From Cellulosimicrobium terreum (GTDB taxonomy: Bacteria > Actinomycetota > Actinomycetes > Actinomycetales > Cellulomonadaceae): 64,000 nucleotides of DNA. The stretch spans positions 496,001-560,000 of the forward strand of contig JACYFD010000001.1 of assembly GCA_014803435.1 (NCBI GenBank), written 5' to 3'. Each line of letters opens with the position of its first letter. Within the stretch, counting starts at the first letter, position 1. This document shows positions 40,347 through 49,319 of the stretch, piece by piece. The position numbers were made by a program, and so were the translations under genes. A model generated the notes under the pieces. It had not been told where the DNA came from, did not search any database, and saw only the letters and a program-made list of their open reading frames with translations.

Positions 40347-41302
40347 CCACCCCGAATCTCGCGACGGGCGTGCAGGCCCCGCCGCCGCGGTCCGGCCGCA
40401 AGGACACCCGCCCGCGCGGCGGCATGGCGCGTGCGAAGCGTCGGGAGGCCGCCGCGCTCGTCATGCCCTCGCTGCTGCCGATCCTCGTCCTGAGCGTCGC
40501 GCCGCTCGTCATGGGCGTCGCGCTCGCGTTCACGGACGCGCGACTCGTGCGGCACCCGGACTACCAGTTCGTGGGCGTCGACAACTTCGTGCGCCTCGCG
40601 GACAACTCGTTCTTCTGGGACTCCTTCCGGATCGGCATGATCTGGGCGGTCTCGGTGACGGTGCTGCAGCTCGTCGCCGCGATGGGCCTCGCGCTCCTGC
40701 TCAACTCCGGACTGCGGCTGCAGGGGCTCACCCGCGTGCTCGCCCTCATCCCGTGGGCGATGCCCCCGGTCGTCGTGGCGATCATGTGGCGGATGATCTA
40801 CTCGCCGAACGCGGGTCCGCTCAACGCGTTCCTCGGTGCCCTCGGGCTCCCCGACGACATCAACTGGCTCGGTGACTTCTCGACGGCCCTGCCCGCCGTC
40901 ATCGTGGTCGGTGTCTGGGTCGGCATGCCGCAGACGACGGTGACGCTCCTCGCGGGTCTCCAGCAGATCCCGGGCGAGCTGCACGAGGCGGCCGCGATGG
41001 ACGGCGCGGGTGCCTGGCGACGCTTCACCGCAGTGACGCTGCCGAGCCTGCGCCCGATCATCTCGTCGATCACGTCGCTGAACTTCATCTGGAACTTCAA
41101 CTCGTTCTCGCTGGTCTACGTGCTCACCGAGGGCGGGCCCGGCGGCAAGACGATGCTCCCGATGCTGTTCACGTACCTCGAGGCGTTCAAGAACCGCAAC
41201 ATCGGGTACGCCGCCGCCATGGGCGTGGTCCTCGTGATCGTCGTCGTCGTCCTGCTCGCGCTCTACCTCCGGTCCCAGTTCCGTGACGAGAAGAAGGGCT
41301 GA
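40343..41302 (+). CDS. Sugar ABC transporter permease (MalF-like)
   Basis: 319 residues, six membrane helices and the EAA loop ELHEAAAMDGAGAWRRFTAVTLP (about 212-234, in two parts) that docks the ATPase. A cytoplasmic N-terminal tail of about 45 residues is Arg-rich. It partners the MalG-like permease and binding protein that follow. No ATPase gene is present in the operon; as in many actinobacteria, a shared MsiK-type ATPase elsewhere probably powers it. Confidence 0.92.
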   Translation: MTTPNLATGVQAPPPRSGRKDTRPRGGMARAKRREAAALVMPSLLPILVLSVAPLVMGVALAFTDARLVRHPDYQFVGVDNFVRLADNSFFWDSFRIGMIWAVSVTVLQLVAAMGLALLLNSGLRLQGLTRVLALIPWAMPPVVVAIMWRMIYSPNAGPLNAFLGALGLPDDINWLGDFSTALPAVIVVGVWVGMPQTTVTLLAGLQQIPGELHEAAAMDGAGAWRRFTAVTLPSLRPIISSITSLNFIWNFNSFSLVYVLTEGGPGGKTMLPMLFTYLEAFKNRNIGYAAAMGVVLVIVVVVLLALYLRSQFRDEKKG

Positions 41303-41306
41303 ACCG

Positions 41307-42134
41307 ATGCGCGTCCTCGTCCGCCCCGCCCAGTACGTGGCGCTGGCCCTGTACATCGTCTTCCTCGGCTTCCCGCTGCTGTGGCTCGTCTCGGCCTCGA
41401 TGAAGTCGTCGCGGGAGCTGAACTCGCTCACGGTGAGCCTGATCCCGCAGGAGTGGCACTGGGAGAACTACGCGCAGGCGCTCGCGCGCCAGGGGCTCGT
41501 CCACTCGGCGTGGAACAGCCTCGTGGTCGCGCTGGTGTCGACGGCGCTCGTCGTCCTCATCGCGATCCCCGCGTCCTACGTCCTCGCCCGGCTGCGGGGC
41601 AAGGTCCGCGCCGCGGGCGTCGGCTGGATCCTCGTGAGCCAGGTCTTCCCGGTGATCCTCGTCATCCTGCCGCTGTTCCTCATCCTGCGGACCGTGAACC
41701 TGACGGACAGCCTCGTCGGACTCACCCTCGTCCACACCACCTACACCCTGCCGTTCGCGCTGTGGATGCTGCAGGGGTACGTCTCCGCCATCCCCGTCGA
41801 CCTCGAGGAGGCCGGGTCGATGGACGGGGCGAGCCGGCTCACGGTGCTGCGCACCATCGTCTTCCCGCTCCTCATGCCGGGAGTGGTGGCGACGGCGATG
41901 TTCAGCTTCGTGTCGTCGTGGAACGAGTTCTTCTTCGCCCTCGTGCTCCTGCAGTCGCCGGAGAACTACACGCTGCCCATCACGCTGACGATGTTCATCG
42001 GCGGCGAGGGCAAGGTCGCGCTCGGTCCGCTCGCCGCGGGCTCCGCGCTCGCCGCCATCCCGAGCATCGTCTTCTTCTCGCTCATGCAGAAGCGGCTCAC
42101 CGGCGGTCTCCTGTCCGGCGCCGTGAAGGGGTGA
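41307..42134 (+). CDS. Sugar ABC transporter permease (MalG-like)
   Basis: 275 residues, six membrane helices, EAA motif VDLEEAGSMDGASRLTVLRTIVFP (about 168-191, in two parts). ATG at 41307, four bases after the previous stop, with AGAAGG about ten bases upstream. Ends SGAVKG, typical of the family. Confidence 0.92.
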   Translation: MRVLVRPAQYVALALYIVFLGFPLLWLVSASMKSSRELNSLTVSLIPQEWHWENYAQALARQGLVHSAWNSLVVALVSTALVVLIAIPASYVLARLRGKVRAAGVGWILVSQVFPVILVILPLFLILRTVNLTDSLVGLTLVHTTYTLPFALWMLQGYVSAIPVDLEEAGSMDGASRLTVLRTIVFPLLMPGVVATAMFSFVSSWNEFFFALVLLQSPENYTLPITLTMFIGGEGKVALGPLAAGSALAAIPSIVFFSLMQKRLTGGLLSGAVKG

Positions 42135-42190
42135 CCCGCATGCGTCCTGTCGTCCGTCCCCGCTCTCCCTCTCTCCGAAAGGCCAAGCTC

Positions 42191-43465
42191 ATGAAGACTC
42201 GTGGTGCGTCCATCGCCGCATGCCTCACGATCACCACCCTCCTCGTCGCGTCGTGCAGCAGCGGGGGAGGGGACGACGACGGTCCGGTGACCCTCACGTT
42301 CCAGTCCCTGTCCGACCAGCCGGCCGCCATCGAGGCGACCCGGTCGATCGTCGCGGAGTGGAACGAGGCCCACCCCGACGTGCAGGTCGAGGTCGTCCCC
42401 ACCGGCTGGGACGGCGTCTACGACAAGCTGATCACCCAGTTCAACGGCGGCTCCGCGCCGGACATCATCCACTACGAGGCGGCGAGCATCGTCCCCTTCG
42501 CGGCGGACGGCTACCTCGCCGACCTGTCCGAGTACATGCCGGACGAGAAGCGGGCCGACATCCCCGAGGGGATCCTCGACTCCGTGACCGTCGACGACCA
42601 GGTCATCGCCTACCCGACCGAGCTGCAGTCCTACATGGTGTTCGCCAACAAGACGATGCTCGAGGACGCCGGGGTCGAGATCCCGACCGGCGACACCATG
42701 ACCTGGGACGAGCTGCGCGAGATGGCGCAGGCCACGACGAAGGACGGGAAGCACGGCCTCGGGTGGGGTCTCGCGAGCCCCACGGCGACGTTCATGGCGA
42801 TGGCCCCCGGGTTCGGCGGCACGTACTTCGACGGCACGGGTGCCGACGCGAGCCTGACAGTCGGCGAGGGCGAGATGGCCCTGCCGGAGCTCGTCGACAC
42901 CATGGCGTACGACGACCAGTCGATCCTCCCCGTGACCCTCACGCAGTCGGGCTCGGAGACGCTCGCCCCGTTCTACGCGGGCGACGTCGCGATGACGGTC
43001 CAGGGCTCGTACCAGGCCGCGAACATCGCGACCGACGCGCCCGAGGGCTTCGACTGGGTCGTGCTGCCCCCGCTCGCCGGGCCCGACGGCCCGCAGCAGG
43101 CGGCGAACCCGCAGACCCTCTCGGTGAACATCGACTCGGAGCACGTCGAGGAGTCCGCGGAGTTCATCGACTTCTTCACCGACACGGAGAACCTCGCGGC
43201 GCTCAACGAGGCGGACGCACTCATCCCGGCGACGACGTCGGCCCAGGAGGCGATGAAGGACTCGCTCGGCGACGAGAACGGCTGGAGCACGATCCTGTCG
43301 TCGGGCCAGTACCTCACGTCGGCGCCTTACCTGTTCGTCGACGCGTACGCGCAGTGGAAGGACACGGTCGCGACGCCCGCCTACCAGAAGTTCCTCGCCG
43401 AGCAGACCGACGCCGACCAGCTCGCGACCGAGCTCGAGGACGGCTGGGAAGAGATCACCAAGTAA
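42191..43465 (+). CDS. ABC transporter substrate-binding lipoprotein (family 1)
   Basis: 424 residues. Lipobox LVASC with acylated Cys at about 20, followed by SSGGGDDDG. The mature part has the family-1 sugar-binding layout (WNEAHPDVQVEVV, APDIIHYEAASIVPFAADGY in pieces, MTWDELREMAQ, FYAGDVAMTVQGSY). ATG at 42191 has GAAAGG upstream. It binds the operon's substrate outside the cell. A hairpin right after the gene may protect its mRNA and lower expression of the enzymes downstream. Confidence 0.92.
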   Translation: MKTRGASIAACLTITTLLVASCSSGGGDDDGPVTLTFQSLSDQPAAIEATRSIVAEWNEAHPDVQVEVVPTGWDGVYDKLITQFNGGSAPDIIHYEAASIVPFAADGYLADLSEYMPDEKRADIPEGILDSVTVDDQVIAYPTELQSYMVFANKTMLEDAGVEIPTGDTMTWDELREMAQATTKDGKHGLGWGLASPTATFMAMAPGFGGTYFDGTGADASLTVGEGEMALPELVDTMAYDDQSILPVTLTQSGSETLAPFYAGDVAMTVQGSYQAANIATDAPEGFDWVVLPPLAGPDGPQQAANPQTLSVNIDSEHVEESAEFIDFFTDTENLAALNEADALIPATTSAQEAMKDSLGDENGWSTILSSGQYLTSAPYLFVDAYAQWKDTVATPAYQKFLAEQTDADQLATELEDGWEEITK

Positions 43466-43482
43466 GCACGGCAAGGGGTGCG

Positions 43483-43508
43483 GGGTGGTCGCCGACCGGC
43501 GACCACCC
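43483..43508 (+). terminator. Intra-operon hairpin after the binding-protein gene
   Basis: GGGTGGTCGCC pairs perfectly with GGCGACCACCC around a GACC loop, 18 bases after the binding-protein stop. No T-tract. Probably a partial terminator or mRNA-stabilising stem separating transport from catabolic genes. Confidence 0.65.
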
Positions 43509-43589
43509 GGCCCGCAGACCGCGCCCCGCACGACGGGGCGCACAGGGCGCGACGCGGTCGCGCCGACGGAACGACAGGGGAGTGGACCC

Positions 43590-44804
43590 GTGACCTGGCT
43601 GGACGACCGAGCGGTGGCCGTGATCACCGGCGCAGCGGTGGGGGACGCGCTGGGAGGCGCCACCGAGGGCTGGACGCCCGAGCAGATCGAGGAGCGCCAC
43701 GGCGGTCGCGTGACCGGCATCGTGGAACCCTGGTACCCGAACTGGCAGGACGCGCGTCCGATCGCGCCCTACCACAAGGGCGACGGGCACATCACCGACG
43801 ACACCCTCATGACCCGTGCCCTGGTCGAGGTGTACGCCAAGCGCCGTGAGCACCTCGACGCGTACGCGATGGCCGAGGACCTCGTGCCCCTCATGATCGG
43901 CGAGCCGCGCTGGATCCCGGAGCTCGAGTCGACGGCGCTGCTCCTGCAGCGCGTGTTCCTCGCCGAGAAGTGGATCGTCGCGCGCCTGCACTACGGCCAC
44001 GTCGACCCGCGCGAGGCAGGCGTCGGCAACGTCGTGAACTGCGGCGCCGCGATGTACGTCGCACCGGTGGGGCTCGCGAACGCGGGCGACCCCCGCGCCG
44101 CGTACGCCGAGGCGATCGACCTCACGGGCGCCCACCAGGCGAGCTACGGTCGCGAGGCCGCGGGCGTGTTCGCGGCGATGGTCGCGGCGTCGGTCGCGCC
44201 CGGCGCCACGCTGGACGACGTCGTGCACGCTGCGCTGGACGTCGGGCACGACGGCACGGCCGCCGCGCTGCACGCGGTCGTCGACGCGTTCGACGGCTGG
44301 ACGACGGCCCCCACCACCGACGAGGAGGAGCGTGCCCTTGCCCGGCTGGTCCGCGAGACCGTCGCGCCGTTCGACTCGGTCGGACCCGCGTACCGGCAGA
44401 TGTCGATGGACGCGCGCCGCCCGTCGCGCACCAAGTCGATCGAGGAGCTGCCCGCGGCGCTCGGGTTCGTCCTCGGTCACCGCGGCGACTTCCGCGGCGC
44501 CGTCCTCGGGGCCGTGAACTACGGGCGCGACGCCGACTCCATCGCCGTCATGGCGGGGGCTGTCTGTGCCGGGCTCGGCGGCACGGGAGTCGTGCCGACG
44601 GAGTGGCTCGACGCCATCGAGGAGGCGAGCCGCATGGACATCCGGGAGACGGGACGCCTCATGGCGTCGGCCGCGGCCGACATCCTCGCGGCGGACCGCG
44701 AGCGCGCCGCCGCGCGCCTGCGCTCCCTCGACGCGCTCGACGCGCTCGACGCCGCCTCGTCCGACGCGTCCGGCCGCCGCGCCGTCGCGGGTGGCGCGGC
44801 GTGA
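43590..44804 (+). CDS. ADP-ribosylglycohydrolase family protein 1
   Basis: 404 residues. The fold is shown by ITGAAVGDALGGATEGW near the N-terminus, GHITDDTLMT (metal-binding T-D-D) and VNYGRDADSIAVMAGAVCAG (D-x-D-S, second metal site). Family members cleave N- or O-glycosidic bonds at ribose C1, typically from ADP-ribosylated proteins or ADP-ribose compounds. GTG at 43590 with GGGGAG upstream. An Ala/Asp-rich tail (LDALDALDAAS) ends the protein. Overlaps the second family member by four bases. Confidence 0.88.
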   Translation: MTWLDDRAVAVITGAAVGDALGGATEGWTPEQIEERHGGRVTGIVEPWYPNWQDARPIAPYHKGDGHITDDTLMTRALVEVYAKRREHLDAYAMAEDLVPLMIGEPRWIPELESTALLLQRVFLAEKWIVARLHYGHVDPREAGVGNVVNCGAAMYVAPVGLANAGDPRAAYAEAIDLTGAHQASYGREAAGVFAAMVAASVAPGATLDDVVHAALDVGHDGTAAALHAVVDAFDGWTTAPTTDEEERALARLVRETVAPFDSVGPAYRQMSMDARRPSRTKSIEELPAALGFVLGHRGDFRGAVLGAVNYGRDADSIAVMAGAVCAGLGGTGVVPTEWLDAIEEASRMDIRETGRLMASAAADILAADRERAAARLRSLDALDALDAASSDASGRRAVAGGAA

Positions 44805-46222
44805 GGCTCACCTGGGCCCAGCCCGAGGACCTGCTCGCGCACGAGCTCGTGCAGGCCGCGGCCGAGGGCGTCGCCGCCGAGGCCCTGGCCGCCGTCCGCG
44901 ACCGCTGGGTCGCGGCGGGCGGGGACCCGGTCCCCGCGGTCAGCGGCGCCGGGCCGGTCCCGGCCACTCCGGCGCTGCGCGCGCTCGCGCGCGAGCTCCT
45001 CGACGAGCTCGAGTCCCTGCCCGCCGCCGCGCACCCCGACGAGCCGGACGGCTGGGACGACATCGTCGCGCTGCTTCCCGCCGCGCCCGACCTCCCGGCC
45101 CGGCCCGTCCGTGACGACGGCGCGGGGCGGGGAGGCGCGTACGCCGACCGCGTGCTGGGCGCGTGGACGGGCCGCGCCGCGGGCTGCCTGCTCGGCAAGC
45201 CGGTCGAGAAGATCCCGCGCGCGGGCATCGAGGAGATCCTGCGCGCGACGGGCCGCTGGCCGCTCGCGGGCTGGTTCACCGCCGTCGGGCTGCCCGACGA
45301 CGTGGCCGCCCGCTGGCCGTGGAACCGGCGCAGCGCGCCGACGTCTCTCGAGGAGAACATCGACGGGATGCCGGAGGACGACGACCTCAACTACCCGATC
45401 CTCGCGCTCGCCCTGCTCGAGCAGCACGGTCGCGGGTTCACGACGGCCGACGTCGCACAGCTGTGGCTCGACGCGCTGCCCGCCGGACGCGTGTTCACCG
45501 CCGAGCGCGCCGCGTACCGCAACATCCTGGACGCGCGGCCCGTGCCGGAGACCGCGACCCACCACAACCCGTTCCGGGAGTGGATCGGTGCGCTCATCCG
45601 CACGGACGTGCTCGGCTGGGTCTCACCCGGCGACGTGCGCGAGGCGGCGCGGCTGGCGTGGACCGACGCGCGCCTGAGCCACACGCGCAACGGCCTCTAC
45701 GGCGCCATGTGGGCGGCGGCGCTCGCGTCGGCCGCGACCGTCTGCGGCACGGTCGAGGACGTGCTCGACGCCGCGTCCGCGGTCGTCCCCCCGCGCAGCC
45801 GGCTCGCCGAGGCGATCCGCCTCGGACGCGAGGCGGGCCGCGACGGCGACGCGTCCGAGGCTGGCGTGCGTGCCGGCCTCGACGCGATCCACGCGGCGTA
45901 CGGCGACCTGCACTGGGTGCACGTGCTGAACAACGCCGCCGTGATCGCGTACGCGCTCACCGCGGGCCGCGGCGCGGACGGGCGCGGCGACTTCGGCGCG
46001 AGCGTCTCGATCGCCGTCACGGCGGGCTGGGACACCGACTCGGCCGGGGCGTCCGTCGGTGGCGTGGTGGGCGCGCTCCAGGGCGTCGACGGCATCGGCG
46101 AGCGCTGGACGCGTCCGCTCGACGGCCACATCGCGACGTCGCTGCCCGGCGGCGAGCAGCGGATCGTGGACCTCGCGGCGCGCACCCTGGCGCTCGCGCC
46201 GGCGGCCGGGTCGGGCGCATGA
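44801..46222 (+). CDS. ADP-ribosylglycohydrolase family protein 2
   Basis: 473 residues. After an N-terminal helical extension of about 105 residues, the family core begins ADRVLGAWTGRAAGCLLGKP, with EDDDLNYPILALALLEQHG and VTAGWDTDSAGASVGGVVGA (D-T-D-S). The YP in place of the usual T-D-D after the acidic run and the long extension differ from protein 1, so the two likely act on different bonds or substrates. Starts at GTG 44801 (GTGA overlap), ends overlapping the kinase ATG. Confidence 0.87.
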   Translation: MRLTWAQPEDLLAHELVQAAAEGVAAEALAAVRDRWVAAGGDPVPAVSGAGPVPATPALRALARELLDELESLPAAAHPDEPDGWDDIVALLPAAPDLPARPVRDDGAGRGGAYADRVLGAWTGRAAGCLLGKPVEKIPRAGIEEILRATGRWPLAGWFTAVGLPDDVAARWPWNRRSAPTSLEENIDGMPEDDDLNYPILALALLEQHGRGFTTADVAQLWLDALPAGRVFTAERAAYRNILDARPVPETATHHNPFREWIGALIRTDVLGWVSPGDVREAARLAWTDARLSHTRNGLYGAMWAAALASAATVCGTVEDVLDAASAVVPPRSRLAEAIRLGREAGRDGDASEAGVRAGLDAIHAAYGDLHWVHVLNNAAVIAYALTAGRGADGRGDFGASVSIAVTAGWDTDSAGASVGGVVGALQGVDGIGERWTRPLDGHIATSLPGGEQRIVDLAARTLALAPAAGSGA

Positions 46223-47211
46223 GCCGGGACACCGCAGGGACGCAGGACGCGCGCGCCGGCCGGGTCGTCGTCGTCGGTTCGGCGAACGTCGACCTCGTCG
46301 TCGACGTGCCGCGCCACCCGGGCGGCGGCGAGACCATCCTCGGCGGCGAGCTGCGACGCACCGCCGGAGGAAAGGGCGCGAACCAGGCCGTCGGGGCGGC
46401 GCGCGCGGGCGGCGCCGACACCACCTTCGTCGGCGCGCTCGGGCACGACGACTCCGCCGACCTCCTGCTCGCTTCGCTGGAGCGCGGTGGCGTGCGGACC
46501 GACCTCGTCGCCCGCGTCGACGTCCCGACCGGGACGGCCCTCATCACCGTCTCGCCCGACGGCGAGAACGCGATCGTCGTCGCCCCGGGCGCCAACTCGC
46601 ACGTACCGGTCGGCACCGCGCAGGCCGAGCGGATCGCGCGGGCGGACGTCGTGCTCGCCCAGCTCGAGGTACCGCTCGACGTCGTCCGTGCTGCCGCCGC
46701 GGCCCGCCGCCCGCAGGCCGTGATGGTGCTCAACGCCGCGCCGTCGCGCGACCTGCCGGACGACGTGTGGGACGCGCTCGACGTCCTCGTCGTCAACGAG
46801 CACGAGGCGGCCGATCTCGCGGGCCTCGCAGCGGACGCGGCTCCCGGCACGACGCCGGGTGCTCTCGACCCGAGCGCCCTCGCGACGCTCCTGCTGGACC
46901 GGGTGCCGGCCGTCGTCGTGACGCTCGGCGGCCGGGGCAGCCTCGTCGCGGAGCGCAACCCCGGCGGGACGCTCCTCACGTCGGTCCCCGCGTTCCCCGT
47001 CGACGCCGTCGACACCACCGGGGCGGGCGACACGTTCTGCGGCGTGCTCGCCGCGGCGCTCGCGCGCGGCGCGGACCTGCCCGACGCCGCACGTCTCGCC
47101 GCGGCGGCGGGTGCGCTCGCCGTCACGCGGCCCGGCGCGCAGGACGCCGTGCCCACCGCGGCGGAGGTCGCCGCGCTCGCCGAGGGGCTCCCCGAGGGAA
47201 AGGCATCATGA
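46219..47211 (+). CDS. PfkB-family sugar kinase (ribokinase-like)
   Basis: 330 residues. Signatures: GSANVDLVVDVPRHPGGGET, RTAGGKGANQAVGAARAGG and the C-terminal DTTGAGDTFCGVLAAALARG with the catalytic Asp. Matches ribokinase more closely than fructokinase (GGKGANQA, NEHEA). Would phosphorylate the ribose freed by the two glycohydrolases. ATG and TGA overlaps on both sides place it firmly in the operon. Confidence 0.92.
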   Translation: MSRDTAGTQDARAGRVVVVGSANVDLVVDVPRHPGGGETILGGELRRTAGGKGANQAVGAARAGGADTTFVGALGHDDSADLLLASLERGGVRTDLVARVDVPTGTALITVSPDGENAIVVAPGANSHVPVGTAQAERIARADVVLAQLEVPLDVVRAAAAARRPQAVMVLNAAPSRDLPDDVWDALDVLVVNEHEAADLAGLAADAAPGTTPGALDPSALATLLLDRVPAVVVTLGGRGSLVAERNPGGTLLTSVPAFPVDAVDTTGAGDTFCGVLAAALARGADLPDAARLAAAAGALAVTRPGAQDAVPTAAEVAALAEGLPEGKAS

Positions 47212-49319
47212 CCTACACGTTCGACCCGCTCGTCCCGCGCCCGATCGACCGCCCGACCGAGGTCCCGCTGGACGGGCCGCTCACGCCCGAGCAGTCCGTC
47301 GCCCTCGACGAGGCGAAGATCTTCGTCGGCCCGGCCGACCCCGCCGACCGTCCCTCCTGGCGCGAGCGCCTCGCGGCGTGGCGCGACGACGCCCGCCGCC
47401 GGCACGCATACACCGGAGCCGCCTACGACCGGCCGGAGGCCGCGTGGGCCGCGGGCTGCTCGACGGTCGCGCAGGTGTGGCTGTGGGACGAGCTCTTGTA
47501 CTCGTTCGACGAGCACCGCTTCACGCCCGAGCGGTTCCTCGACGACGCGCGCGAGCGGTTCGGCGGCCTCGATGCCGTCGTGCTGTGGCACGCGTACCCG
47601 GTCATCGGGATCGACGACCGCAACCAGTGGGACTTCTACCGCGACGTCCCCGGGATCGTCGACCTCGTGCGCACGTTCCACGACGCCGGCCTGCACGTGT
47701 TCGTCGACTACAACCCGTGGGACGTCGGCACGCGCCGCGGCGACGACGACCTCACCGAGCTCGCGGCCCTCGTGCGCGACCTCGGTGCCGACGGCGTCTT
47801 CCTCGACACCCTGAAGAAGGCCGAGCCCGAGCTCGTCGAACGGCTCGAGGCAGCGCGTCCGGGCATCGTCCTGGAGGGCGAGTCCAAGCTGCCCGTCGAA
47901 CGCATCGAGGACCACTCGTCGTCGTGGGCGCAGTTCTTCGCCGACTCGCCCGTGCCCGGCGTGCTGCGCGCCCACTGGTACGAGCGCCGGCACATGCAGC
48001 ACCACGTGCGGCGCTGGCACCGCGACCACTCCGAGGAGCTGCAGTCCGCCTGGCTCAACGGTGTCGGCGTCATGGTGTGGGAGGTCGTGTTCGGGGTGTG
48101 GGTCGGCTGGTCGCGGCGCGACGCCGCGACGGTGACTCGGCTCGTCTCGGTCCAGCGGGCCGCGCGCCGGCTCCTGCTCGACGGCGTGTGGACACCCCTC
48201 GCCGAGCTGACCCCCGAGGCCGACGCCGCGGGCGTGTACGCCTCGCGCTGGGAGCTCGACGGCGTGACGCTCTGGACGCTCGTCAACCGCGGCGAGCAGG
48301 ACTACGACGGTCCGCTCCTTCGCCGAACCCCGGCTTCGCCCCCGATCGGTGCCGTCAACGGGGGGCAACCCGGGGCTCGGCAGGACGACGATGCCGGGTA
48401 CGACGACGCCGGGTCCGGCAGCGCCGTCGTGGTCCCGGCGCGCGGCGTCGCCGCCCTGCTGCACGTCGCCGACGGCGTCGCGGAGCCCACGTGGCTGTCG
48501 GGCCTGCGCGACGTGGTGGGCTCGCTCGACGAGCGCGCCCCGCACGACGCCGACGCGCGGTTCCCGCACCGCGTCGCGCGGCGCGTGGTCCCGACCGTTG
48601 TCCCGACCCGGCCGACCTTGCCAGCCGTGCCGCCTGCGCCTGAGCCCGGCGCCGTCGTCGTGCCCGCAGGCCCGTACGCGCTGACGGTCCGGTACCGCGC
48701 CCGCGAGACGGGCATGTACCAGGGTGCGCCGTACGTCGACGAGTGGAAGCCGCTCCCGCCGCGCCTGCACGACGCACGGACCCTCCAGCGCGACGGCGAG
48801 CTCGCCGCACCCGTCGCGGTGGCTGCGTCGGACGTGTCGAACGCGCAGTACGCCGCGTTCGTCGACGCGACGGGTTACGCGCCCGCGGACGCGTACCGGT
48901 TCCTCGCGCACTGGGTCGACGGACGCCCGGCCGCGGGGACGGAGGACGAGCCGGTGACGTTCGTCGACCTCGACGACGCGCGCGCCTACTGCGCGTGGCT
49001 CGGCGGGCGGCTGCCCACCGAGGACGAGTGGCAGCTCGCCGCGGAACGTCCCGGCTGGACCCGCGGCGAGCCCGCGGTGTGGAGCTGGACCGGGTCTGAG
49101 CACTCCGACGGCCGCACGCGGTTCGTCATGCTCAAGGGCGGGAGCGACTACCGCGCCGACGGCTCCGACTGGTACGTCGAGGGTGGCCGGCACGCGCCGG
49201 ACTACGCCGTGAAGCTCCTGCTCCCGGGCCTCGGCCTCGCCCGGGGATCGACCGTCGGGTTCCGGTGCGCCTGGGATCTGCCCGCCGGCACGACCACCCC
49301 CGGAGAGGTGACGGCATGA
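47208..49319 (+). CDS. TIM-barrel glycoside-hydrolase-like protein fused to a formylglycine-enzyme-like domain
   Basis: 703 residues. Residues about 75-330 look like a TIM barrel (VWLWDELLYSFDEHRF, VLWHAYPVIGIDDRNQWDFY, LHVFVDYNPWDVGTRRGDDD, GADGVFLDTLKKAEPELV, IVLEGESKLPV), with candidate acidic catalytic residues at the strand ends. A beta domain follows to about 370. Residues 372-391 derive from a 60-base palindrome, then a linker. Residues about 545-695 are an FGE/SUMF1-like domain (VSNAQYAAFVDATGYAP, VTFVDLDDARAYCAWLGGRL, LPTEDEWQLAAE, GGSDYRADG, GFRCAW). The FGE domain here probably binds ligand rather than oxidising Cys. No signal peptide: acts inside the cell. Confidence 0.75.
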   Translation: MTYTFDPLVPRPIDRPTEVPLDGPLTPEQSVALDEAKIFVGPADPADRPSWRERLAAWRDDARRRHAYTGAAYDRPEAAWAAGCSTVAQVWLWDELLYSFDEHRFTPERFLDDARERFGGLDAVVLWHAYPVIGIDDRNQWDFYRDVPGIVDLVRTFHDAGLHVFVDYNPWDVGTRRGDDDLTELAALVRDLGADGVFLDTLKKAEPELVERLEAARPGIVLEGESKLPVERIEDHSSSWAQFFADSPVPGVLRAHWYERRHMQHHVRRWHRDHSEELQSAWLNGVGVMVWEVVFGVWVGWSRRDAATVTRLVSVQRAARRLLLDGVWTPLAELTPEADAAGVYASRWELDGVTLWTLVNRGEQDYDGPLLRRTPASPPIGAVNGGQPGARQDDDAGYDDAGSGSAVVVPARGVAALLHVADGVAEPTWLSGLRDVVGSLDERAPHDADARFPHRVARRVVPTVVPTRPTLPAVPPAPEPGAVVVPAGPYALTVRYRARETGMYQGAPYVDEWKPLPPRLHDARTLQRDGELAAPVAVAASDVSNAQYAAFVDATGYAPADAYRFLAHWVDGRPAAGTEDEPVTFVDLDDARAYCAWLGGRLPTEDEWQLAAERPGWTRGEPAVWSWTGSEHSDGRTRFVMLKGGSDYRADGSDWYVEGGRHAPDYAVKLLLPGLGLARGSTVGFRCAWDLPAGTTTPGEVTA
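48322..48381. repeat. 60-bp dispersed palindromic element, copy 2 (inside the TIM-barrel fusion gene)
   Basis: Same 60-base unit as 3498-3557 but inverted: its reverse complement starts GCCGAGCCCCGGGTTGCC and ends GAAGCCGGGGTTCGGC. Internal arms still pair. It encodes residues 372-391 (PASPPIGAVNGGQPGA), between two domains. Confidence 0.8.

Noticed and set aside
41307-41330. Missing ATPase gene read as a broken transporter
   Set aside because: Actinobacterial sugar importers commonly share an MsiK-type ATPase encoded elsewhere; the permeases and binding protein are intact.
46017-49193. A 1058-codon open frame on the minus strand across the kinase and TIM-barrel genes
   Set aside because: It mirrors the plus-strand genes, has Arg/Pro/Gly-dominated composition and no ribosome site; in such GC-rich DNA antisense frames stay open by chance.
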